Counted from the stretch's first letter, positions 48,526 through 58,180 are shown. The stretch is DNA of 64,000 nt from Erwinia sp. E602 (GCF_018141005.1 NZ_CP046582.1:992001-1056000), one strand, 5' to 3'. Notes: generated by a model from the letters alone, not told the origin. Numbers and translations: made by a program.

Positions 48526-48545
48526 TTAATTGAACGTTCAATTAA
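48526..48545. promoter_or_regulatory. BetI-like operator palindrome upstream of the BCCT gene
   Basis: A perfect 20-bp palindrome, ttaattgaacgttcaattaa, lies about 95 bp before the transporter start. Its core ATTGAACGTTCAAT is close to the operator of the choline-responsive TetR-family repressor BetI in the E. coli bet region. No betI gene is in this window, so control would be in trans. Confidence 0.6.
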
Positions 48546-48639
48546 TCACGCATATGCTGCGAAAACATCAGTAAATTAAGATTTTTATTGATGATTTTTG
48601 TTAAACGCAGCCGTTATCTCCCCCCTTATGGAAAACATC

Positions 48640-50193
48640 ATGACAGTGATTCGTCAGCAACCCGATGAAACGCCGCCCGCGCAGCGGCTTAACCTGCCCG
48701 TCTTTACCGGCTCCGCGGCGGTGATTACGCTGCTCAGCCTGCCGATCGTACTTTACCCCGCCGCCAGCCAGCGCTGGCTGGCGCAGGCCCAGCAGGGGAT
48801 GGCCGACGTGTTTGGCTGGTACTACATGCTGCTGATGGTGGTGTGCATGCTGTTTGTGTTCTGGCTGGCGCTGTCGCGTTTCGGCGGGCTGAAGCTGGGC
48901 CAGGAGCACGATGTGCCTGAATTCAGCTATTTGTCCTGGGTGGCGATGCTGTTTTCCGCCGGGATCGGCATCGCGCTGGTCTACTACGGTGCTTATGAAC
49001 CGCTCGACCATTTCCTGCAGCCGCCGGAAGGGAGCGGGGGCACGGTACAGGCGGCACGTAACGCCATGGTACTGACCTTCCTGCACTGGGGGCTGCACGG
49101 CTGGGCGCTGTACGCCCTGATCGCGACGGCGCTCGCCTGGTTTGCTTACCGCGGCGGGCGGCCGCTGGCGCTGCGTTCGGCGCTGTACGGCCTGTGTGGC
49201 GAGCGCGTCAACGGCTGGCCCGGCCATCTGGTGGACGGCTTTGGTATTCTGGTCACGGTTGTCTCGATGGTGACCAATCTCGGCATTGGCGCGCTGCTGG
49301 TCAGCTCAGGGCTGAACTACCTGTTCCAGGTGCCGCAAACCCCCCTGGTTATCACCGGTCTGCTGGTGGCGATGATGGTGGTGGCAACGCTGGCGGCGGT
49401 CAGCGGGGTAGAGAAGGGGATTGCCATGCTGTCGCGTGTTAACGTGGTACTGCTGTGCCTGCTGCTGCTGTTTGTATTTATCGCCGGTCCGACGCTGCAC
49501 CTGCTTAACGGCCTGCTGCAGAACACCGGCGACTATCTCTCCGCGCTGGTGAGAAAAAGCTTCGACGTCTATCTCTATGGTCAGGCGCGGCACTGGCAGG
49601 GGATGTGGACGCTGTTTTACTGGGCGTGGTGGGTGTCATGGGCACCGTTCGTTGGCCTGTTTATCGCCCGTATCTCACGCGGGCGCACCGTGCGCCAGCT
49701 GATTTTCGGCGTGATGCTGATCCCGCTGGGCTTCACCCTCGCCTGGCTGTCGCTGTTCGGCAACACCGCTATAGCGCTGGTGCTGGAACAGGGTAACGCG
49801 CTGCTGGGCAGGGTGGCCCTGAACGACCCGCCGATGGCGGTGTACCAGCTGCTGGCGTCGCTGCCGTGGACGCGGGTGACCGCCGGCTTTACCGTGGTAA
49901 TCAGCTTCTTCCTGTTTCTTACCCCGGTCGACTCCGGCACCCTGATGATCGCTAACCTCTCCTCGCGCGGCGGCTCAATCCGCGATGATGCACCGGCATG
50001 GCTGCGGGTGTTCTGGGCGGTGGTGACCACCGTGGTGTGCTGTGCGCTGCTCTCTGCGGGCAGCTTCAACGCCATGCAGACCGCCGTGGTGCTGTGCGGC
50101 CTGCCGTTCTCGCTGGTGATCCTGCTGTATATCATTAGCCTGTACCGCGACCTGCAGCGCACGGAGCTGGCGTTGCCTGGTCCGCCGCGCTGA
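48640..50193 (+). CDS. BCCT-family choline/betaine transporter, short form
   Basis: A 517-residue secondary transporter for quaternary amines with about 12 membrane helices. BCCT signatures: SAGIGIALVYYGAYEPLDHF near residue 105 and GMWTLFYWAWWVSWAPFVGLFIARISRGRTVRQ near residue 325. It resembles BetT but lacks the long C-terminal regulatory tail, ending about 15 residues after the last helix. The start is uncertain; ATG 48640 has a gga just upstream, and in-frame codons at 48598 and 48628 are alternatives. The upstream BetI-like palindrome suggests choline as the substrate. Confidence 0.88.
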   Translation: MTVIRQQPDETPPAQRLNLPVFTGSAAVITLLSLPIVLYPAASQRWLAQAQQGMADVFGWYYMLLMVVCMLFVFWLALSRFGGLKLGQEHDVPEFSYLSWVAMLFSAGIGIALVYYGAYEPLDHFLQPPEGSGGTVQAARNAMVLTFLHWGLHGWALYALIATALAWFAYRGGRPLALRSALYGLCGERVNGWPGHLVDGFGILVTVVSMVTNLGIGALLVSSGLNYLFQVPQTPLVITGLLVAMMVVATLAAVSGVEKGIAMLSRVNVVLLCLLLLFVFIAGPTLHLLNGLLQNTGDYLSALVRKSFDVYLYGQARHWQGMWTLFYWAWWVSWAPFVGLFIARISRGRTVRQLIFGVMLIPLGFTLAWLSLFGNTAIALVLEQGNALLGRVALNDPPMAVYQLLASLPWTRVTAGFTVVISFFLFLTPVDSGTLMIANLSSRGGSIRDDAPAWLRVFWAVVTTVVCCALLSAGSFNAMQTAVVLCGLPFSLVILLYIISLYRDLQRTELALPGPPR

Positions 50194-50201
50194 CCCACTG
50201 C

Positions 50202-50223
50202 GCCCCGGCCGCCAGGCCGGGGC
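50202..50223 (+). terminator. Stem-loop after the BCCT gene
   Basis: A 9-bp GC-rich perfect stem (gccccggcc / ggccggggc) with a gcca loop begins nine bases past the stop. No T run follows, so it is a probable 3'-end hairpin rather than a classical terminator. Confidence 0.5.
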
Positions 50224-50574
50224 ATAATACCTGCGGGCAGGCGGCGCTGCTTAACCGGTAACGCTGACCGTACGCGCCACGATCTCCCCTGCGGAGCAGC
50301 GATGCTGCTCAGCCAGCAACCCTGATCGAACGCGCCCCGGCCCCCTGACGTTGCCAACCCCGGATTACCCGCCCGCCGCTGTCATCTTTTCTGACAATAA
50401 TTCCCACAGCAGGCGCCGATATCCTATTAATATTGCGTCAGTTGTGCCGGAACCATTCCACCGTTATGCCCTCTAACGTCTGACTGACGGCGGAGACCGG
50501 TGCCCGCCCGCTCATACTGGCCGGCCGGGTTGCTGCACAGAACGGCCGGCAGGTGAACCCCATTTGGAGAAGCT
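50224..50574. other. Gap before the RcnB-like gene
   Basis: About 350 bp with no supported gene. It ends in an ttggagaag ribosome site for the RcnB-like gene. No promoter pair was confidently recognised. Confidence 0.4.
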
Positions 50575-51081
50575 ATGCGTAAGTTAAACGTCATGTTGTG
50601 TTCCGCCGTTTTCTCAGTAGCGGCCCTTGCTACGACCTCAGCCGCCTTTGCCGCCGGTGAAGCCGACGCCCCGGCCGCCGCGCCTGAAACCAGCAGCGCG
50701 CCGGCGGCCGCAGATCAATCTGCTGCCCCAGCGCTTACCCCGGACGCTCCGGCAACCCCGCCGGTGCAGACCCCGCAGAGCCAGAACGCGCTTTCCGGCG
50801 CTGACGAGCAGGGCGCGGCGGCGGAAAGCCAGAGCAACCCGGCGGACCCGTATGAGGTGAAAACCTTCTTCGCCGATTTTAAACGCTTCACCCTCGGTGA
50901 CGTGGTGCCGGACCTCTACCGCAGCAAAAAATATATCGTCAGCGACTGGAAAACCCGCCACCTGCCGGCACCGGAGGCCAGCAGCCACTGGACCTATATG
51001 GGCGGCAACTATGTGCTGATTACCGATGCAGAAGGGAAGATCCTGTCGGCTAAATCCGGCGAAATCTTCTACAAACAGTAA
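50575..51081 (+). CDS. RcnB-like periplasmic protein with Ala/Pro-rich linker
   Basis: A 168-residue secreted protein. It has a signal peptide (cleavage after AAFA, residue 26), an Ala/Pro/Ser/Gln-rich flexible region to about residue 95, and a C-terminal RcnB-type domain: VVPDLYRSKKYIVSDWKTRHLPAPEASSHWTYMGGNYVLITDAEGKIL. E. coli RcnB is a periplasmic nickel/cobalt homeostasis factor; the fold is shared by proteins of unknown role. The long linker is unusual for RcnB. It precedes the Fus-type operon but is separated by a repeat region, so a link to iron uptake is only suggestive. Confidence 0.8.
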   Translation: MRKLNVMLCSAVFSVAALATTSAAFAAGEADAPAAAPETSSAPAAADQSAAPALTPDAPATPPVQTPQSQNALSGADEQGAAAESQSNPADPYEVKTFFADFKRFTLGDVVPDLYRSKKYIVSDWKTRHLPAPEASSHWTYMGGNYVLITDAEGKILSAKSGEIFYKQ

Positions 51082-51102
51082 CCGGCTACGCATTCTCCTC
51101 AG

Positions 51103-51295
51103 CTGATTATCCGTCCGCGCCTGCCGTATCGGCAGGCCGTTCCCGCTCTCTGATTTTGCCGATCTGGCAGGCCTTTTCTGCTCTCTGATTCTGTCGCTAT
51201 AGCAGGCAGTTCCTGCCGCCTCTGATTCTGCTGCACTCGCAGGCCGTGCCTGACGCCTCTGATTGCGGTACTGAAAATCTGTTCCTGTTATCCCG
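51103..51295. repeat. Degenerate tandem hairpin repeats, about 37-bp period
   Basis: The word ctgatt recurs at 51103, 51150, 51185, 51222 and 51259, spaced 47, 35, 37 and 37 bp. Units carry gcaggc-type inverted repeats; the first has the strong stem gcctgccg / cggcaggc and later ones weaker stems (gcagg / cctgc). They lie after the RcnB-like gene and could shape its mRNA 3' end. Confidence 0.65.
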
Positions 51296-51500
51296 ATCCT
51301 GCCGCGTTGGCCGGACATTCCACTCGTTCGTAAGCCAGCCCCAGTTATTTTGACAGTGTAAGCCTTTACACTTCGTGGTTTGTTTGTATAAAACCACAAT
51401 TTTTCAAGTTGTTGAGTCTTTTTTTAGCAACAGATTTGTTGACGTTTAGCACGGTTTTGTTCGCCAGGTGTAAATTTTAATTGCTAATAATTATCGTTTG

Positions 51501-51519
51501 TAAAATAATTATCATTCAG
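51501..51519 (+). promoter_or_regulatory. Fur box-like site upstream of the Fus operon
   Basis: taaaataattatcattcag matches the 19-bp Fur consensus at 12 positions, including the ATCATT half. A second related stretch (aataattatcg) lies just upstream at 51487. It is about 70 bp before the TonB-like gene, in an AT-rich promoter region, consistent with iron repression. Confidence 0.6.
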
Positions 51520-51590
51520 CTATATGGCATAACGTGATGATATGTAGCGTTTTTAGCTAAAAAGATTATTAACGGCACCAGGGGTTGGAT

Positions 51591-52577
51591 GTGAAAAACT
51601 CACAGACGTTGACAGCAGACGGGTTTACGACGGGGGAGCGCTGGCCGGTGAAATGGCGGCTGCCCGGCGTAGTCACGCTGTCGATCCTGCTGCACGTGGC
51701 GCTGATCGTCGGCCTGCTGCGTGAAGAGCGGGTGCCGCCGCTGGTGATGGCCGGTAACGCCGGCGGCGCGGTGGCCTTCAGCGTGCTCAGCGCCAGCCAC
51801 GGCCAGCCCGCAGCCGCGGCTTCATCACCACCTGCCGCCATGGCGGCGAACCCGTCCTCCGCGCTGCCTGCCGGCGCGTCCGCTGCGCAACCCACCGGTG
51901 CGGTTGCTGGCGAGAGCGCACGACCGCTGGCGACCGAAGTGACCCTGCCCGATCCGGAAATAGCCTTACCCCGTGCGCGTGAGGCCGCCCGTGATGCCGG
52001 GCTGAAAGCGGCGGCTTCGCGTCAGAAAAACGCCCAGCCCGTGGCGCCGCAGCAGGCCGCCGACCCCGAGCGCCGCACGGCCCGTCATAGCGAAAGCCAG
52101 GCGGCCCCGGCAAAGCTTGCCGTCGTCCGCGCTGCTGCGCAGAACGCGCCAACCACATCGACCCACGCCACCGCTCAGGCCAACGCCGCAACGGGTGGCC
52201 AGACCGCAGCGGCCAGCGGCAGCTCCCGCCAGGCCGCCGGCAGCGCGCTGAACGCCGGCAGCAGCGACAGCGGCAACGCCGCGCGGGGCGCGGGCAGCAG
52301 CAATAACCAGAATTTCCGTGCGCTGCACCGGCGGGTCGATTATCCACAGCGCGCCAAAGCGCTGGGGGTGGAAGGGCGGGTGCGCATTAAGTTTGACGTC
52401 ACCGCCAGCGGCACCGTGACCAACGTGCGAATTCTGTCTGAAACACCGGTCGGCGTATTTGCTCAGTCGGTGACCAAAGATATTGCACGCTGGCGTTATC
52501 AGACGCAGGCGGCGGTTAACGACCAGGTTGCCTCGATCGTGTTTAAATTAAATGGCCAGGTCGCGCTCGAAAATTAA
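51591..52577 (+). CDS. fusB: TonB-like energy transducer (FusB type)
   Basis: A 328-residue TonB-family protein. It has a short cytoplasmic N-terminus, one membrane helix at about residues 26-45 (VVTLSILLHVALIVGLL) with the SxxxH pattern, a long Ala/Pro-rich periplasmic spacer, and a C-terminal TonB domain from about residue 240 (VDYPQRAKALGVEGRVRIKFDVTASGTV with the YP motif; WRYQTQAA). The GTG at 51591 has an agggg site upstream. It starts the Fur-box operon with a receptor, a protease and an ABC transporter, so it probably energises that receptor specifically. Confidence 0.88.
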   Translation: MKNSQTLTADGFTTGERWPVKWRLPGVVTLSILLHVALIVGLLREERVPPLVMAGNAGGAVAFSVLSASHGQPAAAASSPPAAMAANPSSALPAGASAAQPTGAVAGESARPLATEVTLPDPEIALPRAREAARDAGLKAAASRQKNAQPVAPQQAADPERRTARHSESQAAPAKLAVVRAAAQNAPTTSTHATAQANAATGGQTAAASGSSRQAAGSALNAGSSDSGNAARGAGSSNNQNFRALHRRVDYPQRAKALGVEGRVRIKFDVTASGTVTNVRILSETPVGVFAQSVTKDIARWRYQTQAAVNDQVASIVFKLNGQVALEN

Positions 52578-52619
52578 AATATTTTTTTGCTACAGCAATT
52601 ATAAACCTCGGGAAAAACA

Positions 52620-55175
52620 GTGAACAAACTCGGTATTATTATGGCACTCTCGCTGGTGCCAGCTGCGGCTATGGCCCAGCAGGATGACAATACGGACGCT
52701 CAGTCATTAAACAACGCTGAAACACAGCAGAATACCCCGGCTGAGAATACGGCAGGGGAAGATACTATTCTGGTGCGATCCACGCCGACCAGCCAGTCGA
52801 TGGGCACCCAGATCCTCACCAAAGAGCAGATCGCCCGGATGCCGACCCAGAACGGCACCATTACCGAGCTGCTGAAGCACAACCCTAACGTGCGCTTCGC
52901 CAATACCACCGACAGCAGCAACACGCCGGGGGAAATCGCGCCGGAAAACGTCTCCTTCCACGGTGAGAAGTTCTATAACAACAACTTTATGATCGACGGC
53001 CTGTCGAACAACAACACCATTAACCCGGGGGCGAACGGCGGGGAACTGAGTAACGATCCCGATGGGTTCTCCCCAACCGATCTGCCCGCTGGCGGCACCC
53101 AGTCATACTGGATCAACTCTGAGCTGGTAGAGCAGCTGGAGGTGTTCGACAGCAACGTCTCGGCGAAATACGGTGACTTTACCGGCGGGGTGGTGGATGC
53201 GCGCCTGAAAGATCCGGACCTGGAAAAGTCCTCCGGCAAAATTTCCTACCGCACGACCCGCGACGCCTGGACGCGCTATCACATTGATGAAGCCATCGGT
53301 GAAGATTTTTACTCGGCCACCAAACACACCTATCAGCCGAAGTTCAAAAAAGAGTTTTACTCCTTCTCTGCGAATCAGCCACTCAGTGATAAAGCCGGTT
53401 TTATCTTTGCCTATAACCGTCAGAAGTCGACCATTCCTTTTTATCAGTCGGCGCTGGAAGAGTGGGACGATCAAACGCGTCTTGCGGAAACGTATTTGCT
53501 GAAAGGAACTTATCTGGCCGATAACGGCGATATTTTCCGCCTGACCGGCATGTATTCGCCGCATGAATCGAAGTATTTTAAAACTAACGCCAAAAATGGC
53601 TCCTATACCAATACCGGCGGCGGTTATCGCACCAATATAGAGTGGGAGCACGTGGCTGACTGGGGGAAAATGACCAGTCTTGCCGGTTACCAGTTTGAAG
53701 AAAACAAAATCGACCATGAGTCTGATACCTATCAGACCTGGCGTCATTACACCACCGCCAGTAATTTTGTCTCTAACGTGATTACCTGGGGCAGCGCCAA
53801 CGGTAACCTGGGGGGATATGGATCCTTCGCCACGGAGAAACGTACCACCACGCTGAAGCAGGACTATGAGCTGAACCCGATTAAGTTTATGGGGCTACAG
53901 CATCAGTTAGACCTTGGCTGGGAAGTGGATCTCTACAGCGCCCGCTACAAGCGTTTTCGGGATGTTAATCTGAGCCGGGGTACCTCGACCATTGACAGAA
54001 ACGTGGTCTGTCAGTCAGGCGATGACTTCTGTATCGACGGTGAGCAGTACTTCAAAAGCGTGACCCTGTACCCGGCCCGCGAAGTCAGCGGCAACTACAC
54101 CAACTATGCGGTTTATCTGCAGGACAGCATGAACTTCGGCAATCTGGAAGTGACGCCGGGCGTGCGCGCCCAGTATGACGACTTCCTTGGCAACCTGACG
54201 CTGGCCCCGCGCTTTGCCACCTCGTATGACGTATTTGGCGACCGCACCACCCGCGTGTTTGGTGGTGCCAACCGCTACTACGGGCAGAACCTGCTGGCCT
54301 ATAAGCTGCGCCAGGGCATCAGCTCTTACAATATCCTTACCCGTACCAGCGCAACCGATGCCTGGACGGTGGGGGATACGCGTACTAACGCTATTGACTA
54401 CGATATCTCCAGCCTGAAAACCCCGTACAGCGACGAACTGTCACTTGGGCTTTCCCAGCGCATCGGCGACACGCTGTGGACGGCGAAGTGGGTCAACCGC
54501 AGCGGTCAGGATCAGTTCGGTCGTAAAACGGTAACCGACGCCGATGGTGGTAAAAGCTACGTGCTGGATAACAATGCCAAAACCCGCGGCGATACCTTCT
54601 CGTTAAGCGCCGAGCCGATCAGCCCGATGCAGTTTGGCTGGGCCGACGTCGGCTGGTCGCTGGGCGCGAGCATCGTGAAAAACAAGTCCAGCTCGCAGAC
54701 CTACTACGAGCAGAGCGACACCGATGAAAATATGGTGATCTTCGACGGTAAGTTAATCGAAAAAGGGGCAATGGATGCGCTGGACTTCAACACGCCGTGG
54801 ACCGCCTTTGTCAACGTCAATACCTTCTTCCCGGCGATCCGCCTGAACTGGAACCAGAATATCGGCTATACCGCCGGTTACAGCGGTTACACCACCAGCA
54901 CCGTTAGCTGTCCGTCAGAAGACGGAGCCTGCGGCAGCTATGAAGGTTCCGCCACCCGGTACGACAAGATCAAGTTTAAGGACTATATCTCCTACGACTG
55001 GCGCTTCAGCTACAACCAGCCGGTGTACAAAGATCAGAGCGTTGACCTGACGCTGGACGTGATCAACGTGCTGGACTCGGTGATCGAAACCTCGCAGACC
55101 ACCGGTGCCAACTCCAAAGTCGTCACCTACAAAGCCGGACGTCAGTTCTGGCTGGGCGTGGCGTACAACTGGTAA
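52620..55175 (+). CDS. fusA: TonB-dependent outer-membrane receptor (FusA/YddB type)
   Basis: An 851-residue TonB-dependent receptor. It has a signal peptide ending AAAMA (residue 19), a TonB box DTILV at residues 48-52, a plug domain (MGTQILTKEQIARMPTQNGTITELLKHNPNVRF; NNNFMIDGLSNNN), and a large beta-barrel ending in FWLGVAYNW with the terminal tryptophan typical of barrels. The start is a GTG. FusA of Pectobacterium imports plant ferredoxin; YddB is the E. coli homologue of the same gene set. The substrate here is inferred from the operon, not from the barrel itself. Confidence 0.9.
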   Translation: MNKLGIIMALSLVPAAAMAQQDDNTDAQSLNNAETQQNTPAENTAGEDTILVRSTPTSQSMGTQILTKEQIARMPTQNGTITELLKHNPNVRFANTTDSSNTPGEIAPENVSFHGEKFYNNNFMIDGLSNNNTINPGANGGELSNDPDGFSPTDLPAGGTQSYWINSELVEQLEVFDSNVSAKYGDFTGGVVDARLKDPDLEKSSGKISYRTTRDAWTRYHIDEAIGEDFYSATKHTYQPKFKKEFYSFSANQPLSDKAGFIFAYNRQKSTIPFYQSALEEWDDQTRLAETYLLKGTYLADNGDIFRLTGMYSPHESKYFKTNAKNGSYTNTGGGYRTNIEWEHVADWGKMTSLAGYQFEENKIDHESDTYQTWRHYTTASNFVSNVITWGSANGNLGGYGSFATEKRTTTLKQDYELNPIKFMGLQHQLDLGWEVDLYSARYKRFRDVNLSRGTSTIDRNVVCQSGDDFCIDGEQYFKSVTLYPAREVSGNYTNYAVYLQDSMNFGNLEVTPGVRAQYDDFLGNLTLAPRFATSYDVFGDRTTRVFGGANRYYGQNLLAYKLRQGISSYNILTRTSATDAWTVGDTRTNAIDYDISSLKTPYSDELSLGLSQRIGDTLWTAKWVNRSGQDQFGRKTVTDADGGKSYVLDNNAKTRGDTFSLSAEPISPMQFGWADVGWSLGASIVKNKSSSQTYYEQSDTDENMVIFDGKLIEKGAMDALDFNTPWTAFVNVNTFFPAIRLNWNQNIGYTAGYSGYTTSTVSCPSEDGACGSYEGSATRYDKIKFKDYISYDWRFSYNQPVYKDQSVDLTLDVINVLDSVIETSQTTGANSKVVTYKAGRQFWLGVAYNW

Positions 55176-55224
55176 GAGGGCAACCGGGCTGGCGTAAGCG
55201 GTTGCCCGGTGAGCCATCTTAATC

Positions 55225-55378
55225 GCGGCTGGCTTAGCCCCAGCCGGGTTTATCCCTTTTGCCGGGCAGGCTTAAACACCTGCCGGTTAAGTCGTTATCC
55301 CAGGCAGGCTTAAACGCCTGCCTGTAAATCAGTCATCCCGGGCCGGCTCTTCCGCCCGCCCGGTTAATCAGCAAACCG
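55225..55378 (+). repeat. Four tandem hairpin repeats of 38-39 bp inside the Fus operon
   Basis: Four units (starting 55225, 55264, 55303, 55341) each contain an inverted repeat around a short loop, such as ggcagg-cttaaaca-cctgcc at 55265-55284 and aggcagg / cctgcct at 55302-55323, followed by a linker like gttaagtcgttatccc. They fill the gap between the receptor gene and the protease gene. Confidence 0.75.
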
Positions 55379-55417
55379 TGAGTGCGTGTTTGCGCGTTCC
55401 GGTACAGGAAATTTGCA

Positions 55418-58180
55418 ATGAAGCAATGGCGAAACTTAAGCGGGCTGGTGGCAATCGTCAGCCTGCTGTTCCTCTTCAACGGCGCGCGGGCGGCGGAAAC
55501 GCTCAGCCCGCTGCCACAGATTACCGAAGGCGTGCTGGATAACGGCCTGCGCTATACGCTGGTGCCGCTCAGCGGCCAGAAGCAGCGCGTGGACGTGCGG
55601 CTGAGCGTGGACGTCGGCTCGATCGATGAGCAGGATAACGAGTCCGGCGTGGCGCATATGCTGGAGCATCTGGTGTTCCGCGCCAGCGAGCAGTATCCGC
55701 AGGGCGTGGCCACCCAGCTGCACCAGCGCGGCTGGGTGCGGGCGCAGCACTACAACGCGATGACCAACTACGAGCGCACCCTGTATATGTTCAGCCCGCC
55801 GGGCGGAGCGGGGCAGCTGGACGTGGCGCTGGAGTCGCTGAGCCAGATGGCCGGGCATGCCCGCCTGACCCAGCGCGACCTTGACGACGAGCGGCGCATT
55901 ATTCTGGAAGAGTGGCGCGGCAAGCTGGGCGTGGCCGAGCGCATGAACCAGCAGCGCGTGCAGGCGATTCGCCACGGCTCGCGCTACCCGGAGCGCCCGA
56001 CCATCGGCACTGAGGCTTCTATTCGCAACACCCCGGCCACCACGCTGCAGCAGTTTTATCAGCGCTGGTATCATCCGGGCAATATGCGCCTGCTGGTGAT
56101 CGGTGACTTCCGGCCAGAGACGGCGGCGGCGGAAATTAAGCGCTATTTCGGCACCCTGCCGGCGGGCGCGGTACCAGAGCGGGACTACTACGAACCGCGC
56201 CTGCAGACGCAGCTAAAGGTGGTGCGTCTGCAGGACGGCCAGAGCGGCAGCAGCCAGCTGTCGCTGGTGCTGCGCAGTAATCCGGGCACCACCACCTATG
56301 AACAGCGCCTAATCAGCCAGATCGCCCTCTCCAGCGTCAGCCGCCAGATGCGTCGGCAGAAGCCGGAGCTGCCGGCGGAAGTCGGCGGCCTGGTGGTGCG
56401 TAAATCGGATATTGGCAAAACCACCGAAGCATTTGGCGTATTTGCCGACGTGATGCCCGACGGGCACCAGGTGGCGCTGCGGGTGCTGCTGCGTGAGGTG
56501 GAGCGCGTGCGCCGTTACGGCCTGAGCGACGTCGATATTGCCGACGTGAAGCAGGATATCCGCGAAGTGGCGCAGCGCATGGCCGCGAAGCCGGAGCAGC
56601 GTGAGTTTGCCGACTGGGTACAGCAGATCTTCACCAGCTGGGCGCAGGGCAAGCCGTATACCGGCAGCCAGCAGCGCGGCCGTGAGGCGCTGGCGGCGCT
56701 GGATACCATCACTAATCAGCAGGTTAACGCACGGCTGCAGCAGTGGCTGACGGCCGGCGATGCGCTGGTGCAGTTCAGCATTCCCGGCAACACGCCGTTT
56801 ACCCTGCCAACGGCGCAGTCGGTCATCCGCCTGCGCGAGCAGCTGAAAACCGAAACGCTGGCCCCACCGCAGCGCAAGGTGGAGCAGGTGGTGACCGAAC
56901 TGAAGGTGACCCCGCAGCCGGGGACTATCGCTGCGGTGAAAAGCTTCCCGCAGCAGCAGGTGGAGCAGTGGACGCTGAGCAACGGCGATCGGGTGGTGCT
57001 GCTGCGTACGCCGCTGGCGAAAGATAAAGTCTGGCTGTCTGGCCGCAGCGCGGCGGGCTTTAACACCGCCGGGCTCAATCCGTGGCAGTCGCAGCTGGCG
57101 ACCCAGCTGGTGGGGCAGAGCGGCCCGCAGGGCTGGCAGGGCGAACAGCTGGTGGCGTGGAAACAGCAGAAAGCCGTATCGTCTGGCGTGAGCCAGCTGC
57201 CGGACGAGCTGCAGTACACCGGCCAGTCTTCCCGCGAGGCGCTGGGCGATCTGCTGGCGCTGAACTATGCGTTGCAGACTGCCGCGGGCATCGACCCGGA
57301 CGTGATGAAAGAGAGCCTGCTGCGGCTGGCGCGCCAGCAGGCGGTGGATGCCGGATCGGCAGGCAATGCCCGCGCGCAGGCCACCCGTCTGCTGCGCTAC
57401 GGCAGCGCGGGCTGGACGCCGCCGACGCAGCAGCAGCTGAAAACGATTGATGCCGGCACGCTGCTGACGCAGTGGCAGACGGCCGCCCGCGCGCCGGTCA
57501 GCTGGTTTATTCTGGCCGATATGTCGCCGGAGCTGCTGAAGCCGCTGGCCGAACGCTACCTGGCCGGCATCCCTCGCCAGCCGGTCGCCACGGTACAGCC
57601 GGAGCTGCCGCGCAGCGGCCGCTACGAGGAGACGCTGGCGCTGAACGTTGAGCCACGCGCCGACGTGAAGAGCTGGAGCTTTACCCCGCAGACGTGGACG
57701 CCGCAGGCGGCGGTGCAGGTCAGCATTGCCCGTAACCTCGCCAGCCAGGCGCTGAAGTCCAGCCTGCGCGACGACGCGCTGGGCATCTACCGCATGCAGA
57801 TGAACAGCGAGCTGGCGGATCGCCACCAGCGCATCGAGACGGAGGTCAGCTTTACCAGCGCGCCGGAGCGCGCGCAGGAGCTGTGGCAGCGGGCGGAGGC
57901 GGTGTTCGCGCAGCTGCCGCAGCAGATCACCCAGCAGCAGATTGACGTGCAGAAGCGCGACTTTATCCGCGCCGAGCAGGGGCGCCAGCAGGATATCTAC
58001 ACCCTGCAGCGCCGCCTGGAGCTGAGCTATCGCCACTATAACGATCCGCGCTATCTCAGCGACGCCGCACGGCTGGCCGACAGCATTACGCTGGCCGGCG
58101 TGCAGGCGATGGCAGCCCGGCTCTATAATCCGCAGAACCGGGTGGTCTCAATTTCGCTGCCGCAGCAGGTGAAAAAGTGA
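55418..58180 (+). CDS. fusC: Periplasmic M16 zinc protease (FusC/PqqL type)
   Basis: A 920-residue M16-family protease with a signal peptide (LVAIVSLLFLFNGARA, cleavage near residue 25). The zinc motif HxxEH is HMLEH at residues 80-84, and the distal glutamate lies in DDERRIILEEW near 155-165. Two tandem M16 halves are present, the second without a zinc site. FusC of Pectobacterium cleaves imported ferredoxin in the periplasm to free iron, and E. coli PqqL is the same type. I chose ATG 55418, preceded by aggaa. Its last bases overlap the ABC transporter start (GTGA). Confidence 0.92.
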   Translation: MKQWRNLSGLVAIVSLLFLFNGARAAETLSPLPQITEGVLDNGLRYTLVPLSGQKQRVDVRLSVDVGSIDEQDNESGVAHMLEHLVFRASEQYPQGVATQLHQRGWVRAQHYNAMTNYERTLYMFSPPGGAGQLDVALESLSQMAGHARLTQRDLDDERRIILEEWRGKLGVAERMNQQRVQAIRHGSRYPERPTIGTEASIRNTPATTLQQFYQRWYHPGNMRLLVIGDFRPETAAAEIKRYFGTLPAGAVPERDYYEPRLQTQLKVVRLQDGQSGSSQLSLVLRSNPGTTTYEQRLISQIALSSVSRQMRRQKPELPAEVGGLVVRKSDIGKTTEAFGVFADVMPDGHQVALRVLLREVERVRRYGLSDVDIADVKQDIREVAQRMAAKPEQREFADWVQQIFTSWAQGKPYTGSQQRGREALAALDTITNQQVNARLQQWLTAGDALVQFSIPGNTPFTLPTAQSVIRLREQLKTETLAPPQRKVEQVVTELKVTPQPGTIAAVKSFPQQQVEQWTLSNGDRVVLLRTPLAKDKVWLSGRSAAGFNTAGLNPWQSQLATQLVGQSGPQGWQGEQLVAWKQQKAVSSGVSQLPDELQYTGQSSREALGDLLALNYALQTAAGIDPDVMKESLLRLARQQAVDAGSAGNARAQATRLLRYGSAGWTPPTQQQLKTIDAGTLLTQWQTAARAPVSWFILADMSPELLKPLAERYLAGIPRQPVATVQPELPRSGRYEETLALNVEPRADVKSWSFTPQTWTPQAAVQVSIARNLASQALKSSLRDDALGIYRMQMNSELADRHQRIETEVSFTSAPERAQELWQRAEAVFAQLPQQITQQQIDVQKRDFIRAEQGRQQDIYTLQRRLELSYRHYNDPRYLSDAARLADSITLAGVQAMAARLYNPQNRVVSISLPQQVKK

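Noticed and set aside
55225..55378. Hairpin repeats as a CRISPR array
   Set aside because: Each unit is imperfect and the linkers are also similar to each other, unlike unique spacers; no cas genes are present.
56309..58036. Long minus-strand open frame across the M16 protease gene
   Set aside because: Low-complexity Leu/Arg/Gln composition mirrors the GC-rich protease gene; no start context or homology. The same applies to the minus-strand frame at 58123-59937.
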